DNA from: Candidatus Accumulibacter sp. ACC003
Lineage (GTDB): Bacteria > Pseudomonadota > Gammaproteobacteria > Burkholderiales > Rhodocyclaceae
NCBI RefSeq assembly: GCF_907163085.1
Contig: NZ_CAJQTX010000011.1
Coordinates: forward strand, 1 to 64,000
Direction of reading: 5' to 3'
DNA length: 64,000 bases
In this document: positions 35,076-45,301 of the stretch, in pieces
Layout of the letters: each line of letters opens with the position of its first letter
How positions within the stretch are numbered: position 1 is the stretch's first letter
Notes under the pieces: model-generated
What the model was told of the DNA's origin: nothing
Databases searched by the model: none
The model's input: the letters and a program-made list of their open reading frames with translations, nothing else
Program-made: the position numbers and the translations under genes

Positions 35076-36764
35076 ATGCGCAAAAAAGTCTGGCTTGACA
35101 GCTATCCGGCAAATATTCCCGCAGAAATCGACGGCTGCCCTTTCTCATCCTTACCCGAACTGATCGATGCCACGGTTCGCAAGTTCGCCGACAAGCCGGC
35201 CTTCAGCAACCTCGGCCAGACGCTGAGTTTCGCCGAACTCGATCGCCTGTCGCGTGATTTCGCCGCGTTTCTGCAAGGACTCGCCGGCGTCGCGCGAGGC
35301 GATCGCGTCGCCATCATGTTGCCCAACCTCCTGCAATATCCGGTTGCGCTTTTCGGCATCCTTCGCGCCGGCATGACCGTGGTCAACGTCAATCCGCTGT
35401 ACACCGCACGCGAACTGCGAGTCCAGTTGGAGGATTCAGGCGCCAAAGCGATCATCGTCGTCGAAAACTTTGCCCGGACGCTGCAGGAAGCCTTGCCCGG
35501 CCTGGCGATCGAGCACGTCATCACGACGCAGATCGGCGACCTCTTGCCGGCGCCAAAACGCTGGCTTGTCAACTTCGTTGTCAAGCATGTGAAGAAAATG
35601 GTGCCCGCCTGGCGGATCGACAAGGCCTGCTCGTTCAACGAGGCGCTCGCCGATGGCGCCAGGTCGGAATTTGCGTCCGTGACGATCGCACCGGATGACC
35701 TCGCCTTCCTGCAATACACCGGCGGCACCACCGGCATTGCCAAGGGGGCAATGCTCACCCACGGCAACCTGCTGGCCAATCTCGAGCAGGTCAGCCTGTG
35801 GATCTCGGCGAGCTTCAGGGAAGGTCGCGAGATTGCCATTGCCCCCTTGCCGATGTACCACATCTTCTGTCTCACCGCGACGCTGGGTTTCATGAAGTGG
35901 GGCAGCCTGACGGTGCTGATCGCCAATCCGCGTGACCTCCCGGGCCTGGTCAAGGAACTCGGCCGATGGCAGTTCAGCGTCCTGACCGGCGTCAATACCT
36001 TGTTCAATGCGCTGCTGAATACCCCTGGCTTTGAAAAGCTCGATTTTTCGGCGCTGAAAGTGGTGGTCGGTGGCGGCGCCGCGGTGCAGGAAAGCGTCGC
36101 CAGGCGTTGGCAAGAAGTGACCGGCAGCCACCTTACCGAAGCCTATGGCCTGACCGAAACCTCACCGGGTGTTTGCTGCACACCGCTGGGCGACCCCTGG
36201 AACGGCAGCATTGGCTTGCCGGTCACGTCGACCGAAGTCAGCATCCGCGACGACGACTTCAGGACATTGCCGCTGTGGGATGGCCAAGGCGATATCGCTC
36301 AACACACCGGCGAGATCTGTGTTCGCGGCCCGCAAGTGATGCGCGGCTACTGGAACAAGCCGGAGGAGACGGCGAAGGTCATCGAGGATGGCTGGCTGAA
36401 GACCGGTGATGTCGGCCACATGAACGCCCGTGGCTACATCACCCTCACAGACCGCAAGAAAGACATGATTCTGGTGTCCGGCTTCAACGTCTATCCCAAC
36501 GAGATCGAGAACATCGTGACCATGCACCCGGGCGTCGAGGAATGCGCCGTCGTCGGCGTGCCCGATGAGCAATGCGGTGAGGCGGTCAAACTGATCATCG
36601 TCAGGAAAGACCCCAGGCTGAGCAAAGACGACGTCGTCAAGTATTGCCACGCGCAATTGACCGGCTACAAGCGTCCGCGCCATATCGAGTTCCGCGACAC
36701 CTTGCCGAAGACAGCCATCGGCAAGATCCTGCGCCGTGAATTGAGGGACGCAGCGGCCAGCTAG
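35076..36764 (+). CDS. fadD: Long-chain fatty-acid--CoA ligase
   Basis: A 562-residue AMP-forming acyl-CoA synthetase. Seen: the P-loop-like LQYTGGTTGIAKGAMLTHGN near residue 210, the EAYGLTETSP motif near 355, GYWNKPEETAKVIEDGWLKT with the fatty-acyl signature GDVGHMNARGYITLTDRKKD, and the C-terminal catalytic Lys in LPKTAIGKILRRELR. It activates free fatty acids to acyl-CoA for beta-oxidation or lipid synthesis at the inner membrane. It matches E. coli FadD in length (561). No operon partners were seen. Confidence 0.9.
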   Translation: MRKKVWLDSYPANIPAEIDGCPFSSLPELIDATVRKFADKPAFSNLGQTLSFAELDRLSRDFAAFLQGLAGVARGDRVAIMLPNLLQYPVALFGILRAGMTVVNVNPLYTARELRVQLEDSGAKAIIVVENFARTLQEALPGLAIEHVITTQIGDLLPAPKRWLVNFVVKHVKKMVPAWRIDKACSFNEALADGARSEFASVTIAPDDLAFLQYTGGTTGIAKGAMLTHGNLLANLEQVSLWISASFREGREIAIAPLPMYHIFCLTATLGFMKWGSLTVLIANPRDLPGLVKELGRWQFSVLTGVNTLFNALLNTPGFEKLDFSALKVVVGGGAAVQESVARRWQEVTGSHLTEAYGLTETSPGVCCTPLGDPWNGSIGLPVTSTEVSIRDDDFRTLPLWDGQGDIAQHTGEICVRGPQVMRGYWNKPEETAKVIEDGWLKTGDVGHMNARGYITLTDRKKDMILVSGFNVYPNEIENIVTMHPGVEECAVVGVPDEQCGEAVKLIIVRKDPRLSKDDVVKYCHAQLTGYKRPRHIEFRDTLPKTAIGKILRRELRDAAAS

Positions 36765-36886
36765 TCCGCAAATTTCCACCAGCAAGCGACTGTCGCGAAG
36801 ACCCCCGGTCGGTCGCCTTGTCGCGGCGATTGCGAGCCACCCGGTCAGCGACGAATAGGCGCGTCGGGAGCAGGAAAGCAGCCGCC

Positions 36887-36990
36887 ACGCCTCAGGAACG
36901 GCTCCCCGTCACGCAGGCCATTCTCGTCTGGCGCGCGGCGCGGTGCCGGTGGTTGGCGAGCTTTCCGGCGCGGCGTCCACACGCTGGCAA
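36887..36990 (+). pseudogene. 5' fragment of a ybaK-like gene upstream of cas3
   Basis: The sequence encodes PQERLPVTQAILVWRAAR, matching SQERLPVTQAIRVLRAAR at the start of the intact ybaK at 60761. At the DNA level about 57 bases align by eye at roughly four fifths identity. After that the frame no longer resembles YbaK, and there is no ATG (acgcct replaces atgtct). The rest of the gap to cas3 (to 37227) holds nothing recognised. Confidence 0.6.
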
Positions 36991-37227
36991 AGCTTTGTTC
37001 AGCGCGTCTTGCGGGATTAACAGAGCTGCCAGTAGCTCCGGCGCAATCATCGTTGACAGCGGACCTGCCGCGTATCGCTTGGCGCCTGGTAACGGTGTCA
37101 GCAGGTTTTCCCTCTGTCCGCAATGGAAATAGATTTGCATGCTCTTCGGGCAACGGTGGAGAATGGCCGCTTCCGCAAGAATCCGTTGTCTTGACGATTC
37201 GTCGGCACCGACCGAGGGGGCTTTTCG

Positions 37228-39450
37228 ATGATCGCTGCTGCGCACGTGCGCCAGCTTGCTGGCGGCGAGTTTGTCATCCACCCGCTTGACGCTCATCTGT
37301 GGTCGGTCGCCCGGATTGCCGGGCGTTTTGCAGAAGCGATCGATGCCGGGCCGTGGGCAGAGCTTGCCGGCGTCTGGCACGACCTCGGCAAGTACCAGCC
37401 GGGATTCCAGAGGTACATCGCTTCTGCCAGTGGCCTCGACGCGCACATCGAGGCCCCCGGCAGGGTCAAGCATGCCATTGCCGGCGCGATTCACGCGACG
37501 AGAGAGCTGCGCGAAGACCATGGCCGCCTGCTCGCCTACCTGATCGCCGGTCACCATGCCGGTTTGCCCGACTGGCATCCGGGGGCAGCTGCCGGTGCGG
37601 CGCTTTCGCAGGAGCTGCAGGCGGAGGCGGCGACGCTGGCGCAGGCGCTAGCTGGTGGCGCGCCGCAAGCGATTCTCGCGCCTGCCATCGCACCAGGCAC
37701 GCCGACGATTCGCACGAGCGACGATCTGCACTTCTGGCTGCGAATGCTCTTTTCCTGTCTGGTCGATGCCGACTTTCTAGACACCGAGGCGTTTATGGCC
37801 GACGGGCGGGCTGAAATGCGTGGCGCTTACCCTGACATCCCGCTGCTCCGTGAAGCTTTCGAGCGCTACATGGCGAGTCGTTTCGCGGTTGCCGACACGC
37901 CGGTCAAGCGCTTGCGTGGCGAGATACTCGCGACTTGCGTCGAGCGCGCCACACAGTCACCGGGTCTTTTCAGCCTGACCGTGCCGACTGGTGGCGGCAA
38001 GACGCTGGCCTCGCTCGGCTTTGCCCTTCAGCACGCCCAAAGACACGGTTTGCGGCGCGTCATCTACGTGATTCCGTACACCAGCATCATCGAGCAGACG
38101 GCTGACGTTTTCCGCGAGCTGTTCGAGGGTATCGACCCTTCGCCGGTCATCGAACACCACAGCAACATCGAAGCGGAAAACGAGACGGCGAAGAGTCGCA
38201 CGGCGTGCGAAAACTGGGACGCGCCGATCGTCGTGACGACCAACGTCCAGTTTTTTGAATCGCTCTACGCCGCGCGGCCCTCGCGTTGCCGGAAATTGCA
38301 CAACATCGCCAACAGCGTCGTCGTTCTCGACGAGGCGCAACTGTTGCCGCCCGAGCATATGGCGCCAATCCTCGACGCGCTGCGGCAACTGCTCAAGCAC
38401 TATCGGGTGACGGTCGTGCTGTCCACCGCGACCCAGCCCGAGCTGCACAAGACGCGCTCCGATGTCTTCGGTCGTGTGCTATTGCAGGGATTGGGCGAAG
38501 CGCGCGAGCTTGCTCCCGATCCGGCACGCCTCTACCGGCAACTCGAGCGCGTCAGCGTCAGCCTACCCGAATCATCGCGGCAGCGCTGCACCTGGCCAAC
38601 GATCGCCGGCGAGCTGGCCGAACACGAGCGAGTGCTGTGCATCGTCAATCGGCGCGACGACGCGGCGACTCTCTGGGGCCTCCTGCCCGAGGGCGCGTTG
38701 CACCTCTCGGCCCGCATGTGCGGCGCACATCGTGCCGAAGTGATTGCCGAAATCCGACGTCGCCTGAGCAATCTGGAGCCGGTGCGGGTGGTCAGCACCC
38801 AACTCGTCGAAGCGGGCGTCGATCTGGACTTCCCGGTCGTCTATCGGGCGATGGCCGGCCTTGACTCGATCGCACAGGCAGCAGGTCGCTGCAATCGCGA
38901 GGGCCGTCTGCCGCAGAAGGGGCGGGTGGTCGTCTTCAACCCACCGAAGCCTTCGCCAAGCGGGCTGTTGGTGAAAGCAGAACAAGCCGCAGAAATCGTT
39001 CTGGCGGGCGCATCTGGTGAGCCCCTCACCCCCCTACAATTCACTCGCTACTTCGATCGTTTCTACGGCGGAGTGAATAGCTACGACAAGGAACGTGTCA
39101 TGGAGCTTTTGCAGCGCGACGCTGCCAGGGGGGAAATTCAGTTTCGCTCGGCCGCGCAGGCCTTCCGCTTGATTGCCGACGAGGGGCAGCGGCAGGTGAT
39201 GGTCAGCTGGGGCGAGGGGCGGACGCTGGTCGAGCAGCTCAAGCAGATCGGGCCGAACCGCGATTTGCTGCGCAAGCTGCAACGCCATACCGTTTCACTC
39301 TACGAGTACCAGTGGAAGCGGTTGCTCGCCAGCGGCGATCTGGAGTGGCATGGAGACTTTCTGATGCAAAAAAGTGACGCGCTGTACGACGCCGTGCTTG
39401 GCTTGATGCCGGAAGTGCCGAATTACGCGCCAGCCAGCCTGGTTGTGTGA
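37228..39450 (+). CDS. cas3: Cas3 helicase-nuclease, type I-C
   Basis: A 740-residue fused HD nuclease and SF2 helicase that degrades target DNA once recruited by Cascade. The HD domain shows [32 protein letters not shown] and [10 protein letters not shown]. The helicase has Walker [21 protein letters not shown] (near residue 250), [15 protein letters not shown], the DEAQ box [25 protein letters not shown], and motif [11 protein letters not shown]. It starts the cas operon, and its stop abuts cas5. It looks intact. Confidence 0.93.
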   Translation: MIAAAHVRQLAGGEFVIHPLDAHLWSVARIAGRFAEAIDAGPWAELAGVWHDLGKYQPGFQRYIASASGLDAHIEAPGRVKHAIAGAIHATRELREDHGRLLAYLIAGHHAGLPDWHPGAAAGAALSQELQAEAATLAQALAGGAPQAILAPAIAPGTPTIRTSDDLHFWLRMLFSCLVDADFLDTEAFMADGRAEMRGAYPDIPLLREAFERYMASRFAVADTPVKRLRGEILATCVERATQSPGLFSLTVPTGGGKTLASLGFALQHAQRHGLRRVIYVIPYTSIIEQTADVFRELFEGIDPSPVIEHHSNIEAENETAKSRTACENWDAPIVVTTNVQFFESLYAARPSRCRKLHNIANSVVVLDEAQLLPPEHMAPILDALRQLLKHYRVTVVLSTATQPELHKTRSDVFGRVLLQGLGEARELAPDPARLYRQLERVSVSLPESSRQRCTWPTIAGELAEHERVLCIVNRRDDAATLWGLLPEGALHLSARMCGAHRAEVIAEIRRRLSNLEPVRVVSTQLVEAGVDLDFPVVYRAMAGLDSIAQAAGRCNREGRLPQKGRVVVFNPPKPSPSGLLVKAEQAAEIVLAGASGEPLTPLQFTRYFDRFYGGVNSYDKERVMELLQRDAARGEIQFRSAAQAFRLIADEGQRQVMVSWGEGRTLVEQLKQIGPNRDLLRKLQRHTVSLYEYQWKRLLASGDLEWHGDFLMQKSDALYDAVLGLMPEVPNYAPASLVV

Positions 39451-39659
39451 AAGGAGCGGTCTTGAAAGATTATTGTCTTGAAGTAAGTGGCGATTTCGCC
39501 TGTTTCACCCGTCCGGAAATGAAGGTCGAGCGGGTGAGCTACGACGTCATGACGCCGTCGGCGGCCCGGGCGATCTTCGAATCGATCCTCTGGAAGCCGG
39601 CGATTCGCTGGCGGGTGACCCGGATCGAGGTGCTGAAACCGATTCGCTGGATTTCACTT
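39447..39659 (+). pseudogene. cas5c: cas5 (type I-C, Cas5c/d), 5' part cut by a mobile element
   Basis: The first 71 codons of Cas5c: [20 protein letters not shown], then [20 protein letters not shown] and [18 protein letters not shown]. The frame ends inside the insertion. Rejoined at the 5-bp repeat cactt with 44765-45301, it gives an uninterrupted protein of about 249 residues. In type I-C systems Cas5c both cuts the pre-crRNA and caps the crRNA 5' end, so this break should stop crRNA production. GTG at 39447 overlaps the cas3 stop, but TTG at 39462, five bases after AAGGAG, is an equally good start. Confidence 0.85.
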
Positions 39660-39696
39660 CAGATTTCCTGATCTCGGAGGAAACCGGGTTGGCACT

Positions 39697-40337
39697 TCAG
39701 ACAAGAGTGAAGGTCATTCTTGCCCCGGTTTCCGGATGCGGAAAATCTTGCAGGGTGAGTTCCTCGAGGAGCGCGGCGATAGCGCGATCATGAGCTGGGC
39801 TGGCCATCCGGTGAATTTTGATGGTCAGGGTGTTGGCTAGCGCGTTCGGTTCGATGTCAGCGGAAGAAACGAACAATTCGCGAATGAGCGCACGTGCGTC
39901 GTCCTCCTTCTTCAAGTGGCGGCGCAATAGCGCCACCATGGCGGTCTCGGCCCGGTAGGCGACCATTTTCACGGTATCGCAGAGCATCTTGTTCAGCGGC
40001 GGCAGTTGGGTCGGTCGCTCGGTCTCGGGCAGACTGTCGATCGTCACCTTTCGGGGGCTTGCCTTGCGCGCCGCGCAAAGTCGCTTGAGCTCCTCCTGAA
40101 CGGCCTGCAGTGCTTCGACAGACTCGGCGTTTTTCTGGATTTCGCCGCCGTCGTTCAAGGCCGTCCTGGCGATTGCGGCCTGCAGTTTTCTTTCGCTCTG
40201 GCGGGTTTGCCTGACGGCCTTGTCGAGTTCCCGCCAGCGGGGGTTGACGACCTGGTGAGTGCCGGGAAGAGAGTCGTCTCCGTACTCGATAAGTCCATCA
40301 ATATCATAGTGTTCCATCATGTACGCGAAGTAGTTTT
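39697..40337 (-). pseudogene. Large transposase, C-terminal part (split by IS66-type element)
   Basis: About 210 residues continuing the transposase encoded at 43054-44631: FAYMMEHYDIDGLIEYGDDS, VNPRWRELDKAVRQTRQSER, then a long helical region (EALQAVQEELKRLCAARKAS) and a final ETGARMTFTLV. At the junction, WCQENY on one side and FAYMMEH on the other join in frame when the IS and one copy of its 8-bp duplication are removed. Confidence 0.75.
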
Positions 40338-40386
40338 GTAAGTATTCGGCCAACCCGTAGCGCGCCAGCGCCATTGCCGAGGCGGG

Positions 40387-41244
40387 TTAGCGGCAGAGGA
40401 CTGATCGGAAGGATCGGTGAAGGGGATAGAGCCAGATATCCTTGATCGGGAGGATCGACTTGCGGGTGGGGCACTTCTTGCCTCGGCCGGCGGTTTGGCC
40501 GACCTTGATCCAGTTGGCGGCCTGGTAGCAGGTGCCGCGATGGCGGGGCGTCTCGACGAAGGTTTCGAGTAGTACGGGGCGGTAGCCGTAGCGCGCCAGC
40601 CAGTCCTTGGGCAATTGCCGCTGCATAAGCGAGAGGATCTTGGAGGCCAGGCCCTTGCACTGGATCCAGGGCAGGATCAGAAAGCGGGCATTGTTCACCA
40701 CCAGTTGCAGGTTCCTTTGTCGCTGCTCATCGTGCCAACCGATGAATTGCTCGCGCGCGGCGAGTTTCCAGGCGCTGGCGCCGAAGCTGAGCAAGGCGAC
40801 CAGGGTCTCGCCGGCGAAGACGAAGTAGCGGCTCTGACTGCCCGCCATGGGCGTGTGGCCGAGATAGTGGTAGCGGGCGATGTACTCGTTCCACAGACGC
40901 GAGTTCGCCGAACCGACGACCTGATGCAGACGCAGCGGCGGCAGTTCATGCACCGGCTGGGTGAGCAACGGTTGTGGATCGGTGGCGTGAGTAGGCAGAT
41001 ACTCGGGTTGGCGAGGAGCGGCCCGTCGTGCCGCCGGCAGGGTGAGCAGGCCGTCGGCCTGCATACGCAGCATGGCCACCCGGCAGGTCATATCCTTCAG
41101 CTCGCCATTGGGCTTACGCCAGTCGAAGAGCTCACACACCTGGCGCGACAGTTGCGCGCGGCTGCTGCCAGGATGGGCTTCGATCAGGCGGCAGAGGGCC
41201 TGCAGTTCGTCGTCGGTAAAGTGACGCCCGCAATAAGGCTTCAC
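40387..41244 (-). CDS. DruA-like DUF4338 protein in IS66-type copy 1
   Basis: The 285 residues form a complete DUF4338 protein. The N-terminal helical domain is FTDDELQALCRLIEAHPGSS...MLRMQADGLLTLPAARR. The core shows ARYHYLGHTPMAGSQSRYFV, SFGASAWKLAAREQFIGWHD, QLVVNNARFLILPWIQCKGL, GYRPVLLETFVETPRHRGTC, YQAANWIKVGQTAGRGKK and PIKDIWLYPLHR. DruA of the Druantia defence system is in this family; here the gene rides on an IS. Its GTG start overlaps the transposase stop (GTGA), so translation is coupled. Confidence 0.85.
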   Translation of the reverse strand: MKPYCGRHFTDDELQALCRLIEAHPGSSRAQLSRQVCELFDWRKPNGELKDMTCRVAMLRMQADGLLTLPAARRAAPRQPEYLPTHATDPQPLLTQPVHELPPLRLHQVVGSANSRLWNEYIARYHYLGHTPMAGSQSRYFVFAGETLVALLSFGASAWKLAAREQFIGWHDEQRQRNLQLVVNNARFLILPWIQCKGLASKILSLMQRQLPKDWLARYGYRPVLLETFVETPRHRGTCYQAANWIKVGQTAGRGKKCPTRKSILPIKDIWLYPLHRSFRSVLCR

Positions 41245-42941
41245 GAGCTATCGATGGGACGGCTCTGATCGACCGGGATGCCACGCATCTGAGCCAGTCG
41301 ATCGGTCGCCATCGCCCAGGGCAGAAAGGCACTCAAGTCCGTCGGCGGCAGGTTGCCGTTGGCGGCGCAGGCCTCCAGATACGCCGTCAGCCAGGTGCGC
41401 GGGTTGATTCCCCACAAGCGCAGCGTCAGCAGCAAGCTGAACATCGTCGCGGCGAGTGCGCCGGACCAGAGACTGCCCGACCCATAGAAGTTCTTGCGTG
41501 CGACCACCGGCGTGCGCTGTGCGCGCTCGGCGGCATTATTGTCCATCGCCACCTCGGGGCGGTCGACAAAGACGGTCAGGCCGGACCAATGTTTGCGCAT
41601 GCTTCGCAGCACCTTGCTCGCCGGCATTTTGAGCGCCGGGTTCGCCAGTTCGCTTTCCCGTTGACTGGCCATTTGCGTGATCGCCTGCCGCAAGGCGCGG
41701 TCGCGTTCGGCCCACTGTACTGGGTCGCTACGGACTTCCAGGCGCCGTCCATTCAAGTGGTAGAGCTGAGCGATCTGCTCGACCCAGGCCAGTGCCCAGT
41801 CCGCGAGCTCCGGATGGGCGTTGGCCAGTTCCAGGAAATCACGCCGCTGATGTGCCCAGCAGAAAGCCAGAATGAAGTGGTCAAGAACTCGCGCGAGCTT
41901 CTTGTAGGCCGAATAGCGATCACAGATGATGACTCCTCCGGCGCTACCGGAGAGCTCCCGGATCGGCACCGCCGCCGAGCGGCTCGGGTCGAGCACGAAG
42001 TGGATGACCGATGGGCCGTGGAACACCCAGAAATACCAGCGATGTCCGACCTTCCCTTCGGTCTCGGCAAAGACCCGCCAGCGGGTCTCGTCTGCGTGCC
42101 ACTGTTTCTCGCTGCGTAGTTGGCCAAGCAGTGCTTCTTCAAGCGGCTCGAACAGCGGTGCCAAGGCACGCAGTCCGCCGGCCACCGTTCCTGCCGAGAG
42201 CGTCAGTCCGTGGTCGGACAAGTCTCGCAGAAGCCGATGCGTCGGCTGGCCGTACAAGAACTTCGACAGCAGCAGGTGCACCCAGATCGACACGCCGTAC
42301 TTTCCACGCGGGATCAATCGTGCCGGCGGTGGCGCGGTCAGAATACCCCGCGCGCCCGAACACTGACAGGTCCGCCGGTAGCGCCGCCGGCAGATCTTCC
42401 GGCGGTAGGCCTTGACCTCGATCTCGAGGACTTCACTGTCTTCCGTGCCGGGAAAGTCGACGTAGCCCAGACCACAGTCCGGGCAATGCGGGCAGTCGAT
42501 GTCGATGACCTCGATCTGCGTCGGCAAGTGACTTTCCGGGTTCCGCCCGTGACCCGCTGCTCCCGGTTGCTGACCTCGAGCTCGCGACGATTTTTGGTCC
42601 GCCGCCGGGTTCTTCTCGGCTCCCGAAGAGCGTTCTGACTTGCGACCAAACAGGCGTTTTTGCAGATCGCGGATCTTGCCCTTGGCCTGCTCCAGTTCGC
42701 TGCGCAAGGCCGCCTCGCGCGCCGCCGCTTGCGCCATTTCCACCCGATGAGCGGCCTCCGATTGCGCCAACCGAACCAGCGCTTGTCGATGTTGGCTCCG
42801 CCAGAAGCTGGCCTCCCAGCGGAGCTTGATTTCCTGCTCCTTGGTCAACGTCACCAACACCTCGGCGAACGGCGCCACTTGGCGGTGACTTGCCGCCGAT
42901 CCTCCGCCAATGATGTCCGCACCCGTGTCCATGCGCCGCAT
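41241..42941 (-). CDS. tnpC: IS66 family transposase (TnpC), copy 1
   Basis: A 566-residue transposase. An N-terminal coiled-coil helix (LRSELEQAKGKIRDLQKRLF, GRKSERSS) is followed by a zinc-finger-like CPHCPDCGLGYVDFPG region and RRYRRTCQC. The DDE core has KQWHADETRWRVFAETEG (Asp), GGVIICDRYSAYKKL (Asp) and VDRPEVAMDNNAAERAQR (Glu), and a C-terminal IS66 tail (LTAYLEACAANGNLPP). TnpA and TnpB are absent. The likely true start could be a downstream TLTKEQEIKLRWEA site. Confidence 0.9.
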   Translation of the reverse strand: MRRMDTGADIIGGGSAASHRQVAPFAEVLVTLTKEQEIKLRWEASFWRSQHRQALVRLAQSEAAHRVEMAQAAAREAALRSELEQAKGKIRDLQKRLFGRKSERSSGAEKNPAADQKSSRARGQQPGAAGHGRNPESHLPTQIEVIDIDCPHCPDCGLGYVDFPGTEDSEVLEIEVKAYRRKICRRRYRRTCQCSGARGILTAPPPARLIPRGKYGVSIWVHLLLSKFLYGQPTHRLLRDLSDHGLTLSAGTVAGGLRALAPLFEPLEEALLGQLRSEKQWHADETRWRVFAETEGKVGHRWYFWVFHGPSVIHFVLDPSRSAAVPIRELSGSAGGVIICDRYSAYKKLARVLDHFILAFCWAHQRRDFLELANAHPELADWALAWVEQIAQLYHLNGRRLEVRSDPVQWAERDRALRQAITQMASQRESELANPALKMPASKVLRSMRKHWSGLTVFVDRPEVAMDNNAAERAQRTPVVARKNFYGSGSLWSGALAATMFSLLLTLRLWGINPRTWLTAYLEACAANGNLPPTDLSAFLPWAMATDRLAQMRGIPVDQSRPIDSS

Positions 42942-43053
42942 GGTGCCGGATTTCCGCTGCTGTGTCCAGTCCAGATTTCCGGTCTACCCGCCAATCGCTG
43001 ACTGAACCACGCCGACCAAAAAAGCGGGGGCTACGGGTTCACCGAATACTTAC

Positions 43054-44631
43054 GTAGTTTTCCTGGCACCAACGGGCGAACATCCGCCCAGCGATGGTGG
43101 TGTTTCCGAGTTGCCGGGCGGTCGTGATCACGGCTGTTTGATGTCCCGTCTGGGTCAGCCGACGAACTTCGCTCACGGCCAGGCTGCTATCGCCTGTGCC
43201 GAGTCGGGTTTCGCGCATGGCGAGTTTCATCCCGGTGCTGCCGCCTGCCGGCAGATGGACTTCCTGTTCCTGAAACACCTCTTCGGACCAGAGGTCCTTG
43301 ACGTTCTTGCGGTAGGTCAGTGCGCCGATGCGCTGTTTCCAGAGTCTGCCGAGGAGACTCTGGGTGGCCCCTTCCCGATCGAAGACCATGACAAACCGGT
43401 GCAGGGTCGGGTCGGCGTCCAGTTCGGCCGGCGTCGGCTGTCCCGGGACAATCTCCAGCAGTTGGGGGACGATGTCCTTGAGCAGGGTCTCGGCGAGTCC
43501 GTCATTGAGCGGCTGCGAAACCACAAAGAACGGGCGACCCAGGGCATCGTTAACCCAGTAGTCGGTGGTGCCCCGCAGGCACAGGCGTTCGCGCGAGACG
43601 TAGCGCTTCGACAGCCTGGCCTGCTCGCCGTGATACACCCGAACATGACCATCGACATACAGGTAACCCGCTTCTTCTGGCTCACTTTCCATCCAGAGCT
43701 TCGCGAGATCCCGCATCCAGGCTGCCGGGTCACCCGTCTTGGCCAGCAGATGGACCTTTTCCCGCAGGGTGCGGACTTCCGGTACCCGGTCCAGGCCGAT
43801 GACTTTGCCGAGTTCTCCGGGCGAGGTTTGTCGCAGATGTTCCGGCCGCTTGATTCGCCCCAGGGCCATGAAGCCGAGGACGAGAAGGATGTGCAAGGCG
43901 CTGTAGAATCCCCGGGGCAGCTTGAGATGGCGATCCAGGCCGGTCAGTAGCCCGTTCGCGCACAAGGCCGGCAAGCCGGCCAACAGCCCCCCCATCGCCA
44001 CATCGTGGCTCGCTTCGAAGCGCGTCGTCGCACCGGTCGCCAATCCCAGCGCCGTTTGGATCCGCTCGTCGGCGCGCGTGCAGGCGGTGCCCATCCCCGC
44101 GGCGGCTTCCGCATCCGCCCGGCTGCGCTCACTCTTGGTGCTCGCCGCTTCCAACTCCCCTGCCTCTTGCGGCAAGGCGGCCAACTGCGGCACGCCCTGG
44201 CGCCGGATCGCCTTGCGCAGCGTCGACTCCTGGACGCCCACCTGCCGTGCCACTTCGGCAGGACGCTTTCCCTCGCTCAACAGCCGCGCGCATTCGGCAC
44301 TCTTGTCCGGCGTCATGATCCGCGGCCGGCTCGCCGCCGCCGGTCGAAAGAAAGACGATGGCCCGGCTTTGCGGCTTTGTCCCACCCAGTTCATCAGCGT
44401 GCGGTGCGGGATGCACAGCGGTGGCCTTTCCAGTTCGACCGCCTTGACGTGCCCGTTCTCCATCAGGCTGGTCAGAGCGAACCTGCGGCCAGCGTCGTCT
44501 CCTACGGGGTGCGAGAAGTAATTGTCTCCCCCAACAAAGTAGATCGCTTGGCCATCCTTCTCCAGAATCGCCAACCCTTCTCCCACTTTCTGCGCACCAT
44601 CCGGAAACCCTGGAAGCCACGATTGCCTCAA
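43054..44631 (-). pseudogene. Large transposase, N-terminal part (split by IS66-type element)
   Basis: About 525 residues of a transposase of unassigned family. It has an HTH-like segment (CARLLSEGKRPAEVARQVGV...TLRKAIRRQG), a hydrophobic GFYSALHILLVLGFMALGRI region, a candidate catalytic Asp in EAGYLYVDGHVRVYHGEQAR and a second in HRFVMVFDREGATQSLLG. It ends GRMFARWCQENY at the IS66-type insertion. Joined with 39697-40337 it would be about 740 residues. Confidence 0.7.
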
Positions 44632-44759
44632 CGTCTGCTCCTCCTTGCACTCCTAGCGAAGCTTGGTTTATGCCATAAGAAAATCATGGCCGTCAAAATA
44701 AAGTGCCACGTGCAATTCCGGAATTCTACCTACATTCCCGGCCGGGATCAGGAAATCTG

Positions 44760-45301
44760 CACTTCGTCGCAACGAGGTTGGCACCGTCGTGCCGATCAAC
44801 AGCGTCAAGAGTGCGATGAACAGAGGTGGCGGTGAGCTCGGGATGTACGTCGAAGACGTTCGCCAACAGCGCGCGGGGCTGTTCCTGCGCGACGTCGCTT
44901 ACCGAATCCATGCCGGCCTTGAACTTCGCGACGGCTCGCGCCATCGGTCGAACTTTCCTCACCTCGTCAGGCAGCCGATCAAGGATGCCGACGAGCAGCG
45001 CGCTGCCGACGAGGCCAACAACATGCCCAAGTTCATGGCCATGTTCGAGCGCCGAGCACGCAAGGGTCAGTGCGTCAATCAGCCTTATCTGGGCTGTCGC
45101 GAGTTCGCCTGCGATTTTCGTCTGGTCGAAGACCTCCAGGCAGCGTCCGCGCCGATCGTCGAAAGCCGCGATCTTGGCTGGATGCTGCACGATCTCGATT
45201 TCGACAACCCGGCCGATCCACAGCCCCGCTTCTTCCGTGCCGAGTTGAAAAGCGGTGTCCTCGCAGTTCCCGACTGGAATGACCCGGAGGTGAGACGATG
45301 A
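44760..45301 (+). pseudogene. cas5c: cas5 (type I-C), 3' part after the insertion
   Basis: It continues Cas5c in the same frame as the 39447 part: LRRNEVGTVVPINSVKSAMN, YVEDVRQQRAGLFLRDVAYR, FERRARKGQCVNQPYLGCRE and FACDFRLVEDLQAA. The RQQRAGLFLRDVAYRI and KGQC..QPYLGCREF blocks are hallmark Cas5c sequence. The segment between LELRDGS and PKFMAMFERR is longer than I expect and may be lineage-specific. It can be translated only if an internal start is used. Its stop overlaps the cas8c ATG (ATGA). Confidence 0.85.

Larger units (their letters stand above)
40338..43053 (-). mobile_element. IS66-type element with a DruA-like gene, copy 1
   Basis: A 2716-bp element with ends gtaagtattcgg and ccgaatacttac (12-bp inverted repeat). 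It is flanked by the 8-bp duplication gtagtttt (40330-40337 and 43054-43061). The 8-bp duplication and gtaa ends fit the IS66 family. It carries one IS66 transposase gene and one DUF4338 gene and lacks tnpA and tnpB, as in the ISBst12-like subgroup. It appears identical to copy 2 at 53889-56604, so both moved recently. Confidence 0.9.
39660..44759 (-). mobile_element. 5.1-kb insertion element in cas5, itself carrying an IS66-type insertion
   Basis: The element starts cagatttcctgatc at 39660 and ends with its reverse complement gatcaggaaatctg at 44759, a 14-bp terminal inverted repeat. It is flanked by the 5-bp direct repeat cactt (39655-39659 and 44760-44764). Removing it restores the cas5 frame exactly. 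Without the nested IS66-type element it would be about 2.4 kb and encode one large transposase. I could not assign the IS family. Confidence 0.85.

Noticed and set aside
36892-37578. Minus-strand 228-codon frame upstream of and into cas3
   Set aside because: It lies antisense to the HD domain of cas3 and has no recognisable motif.
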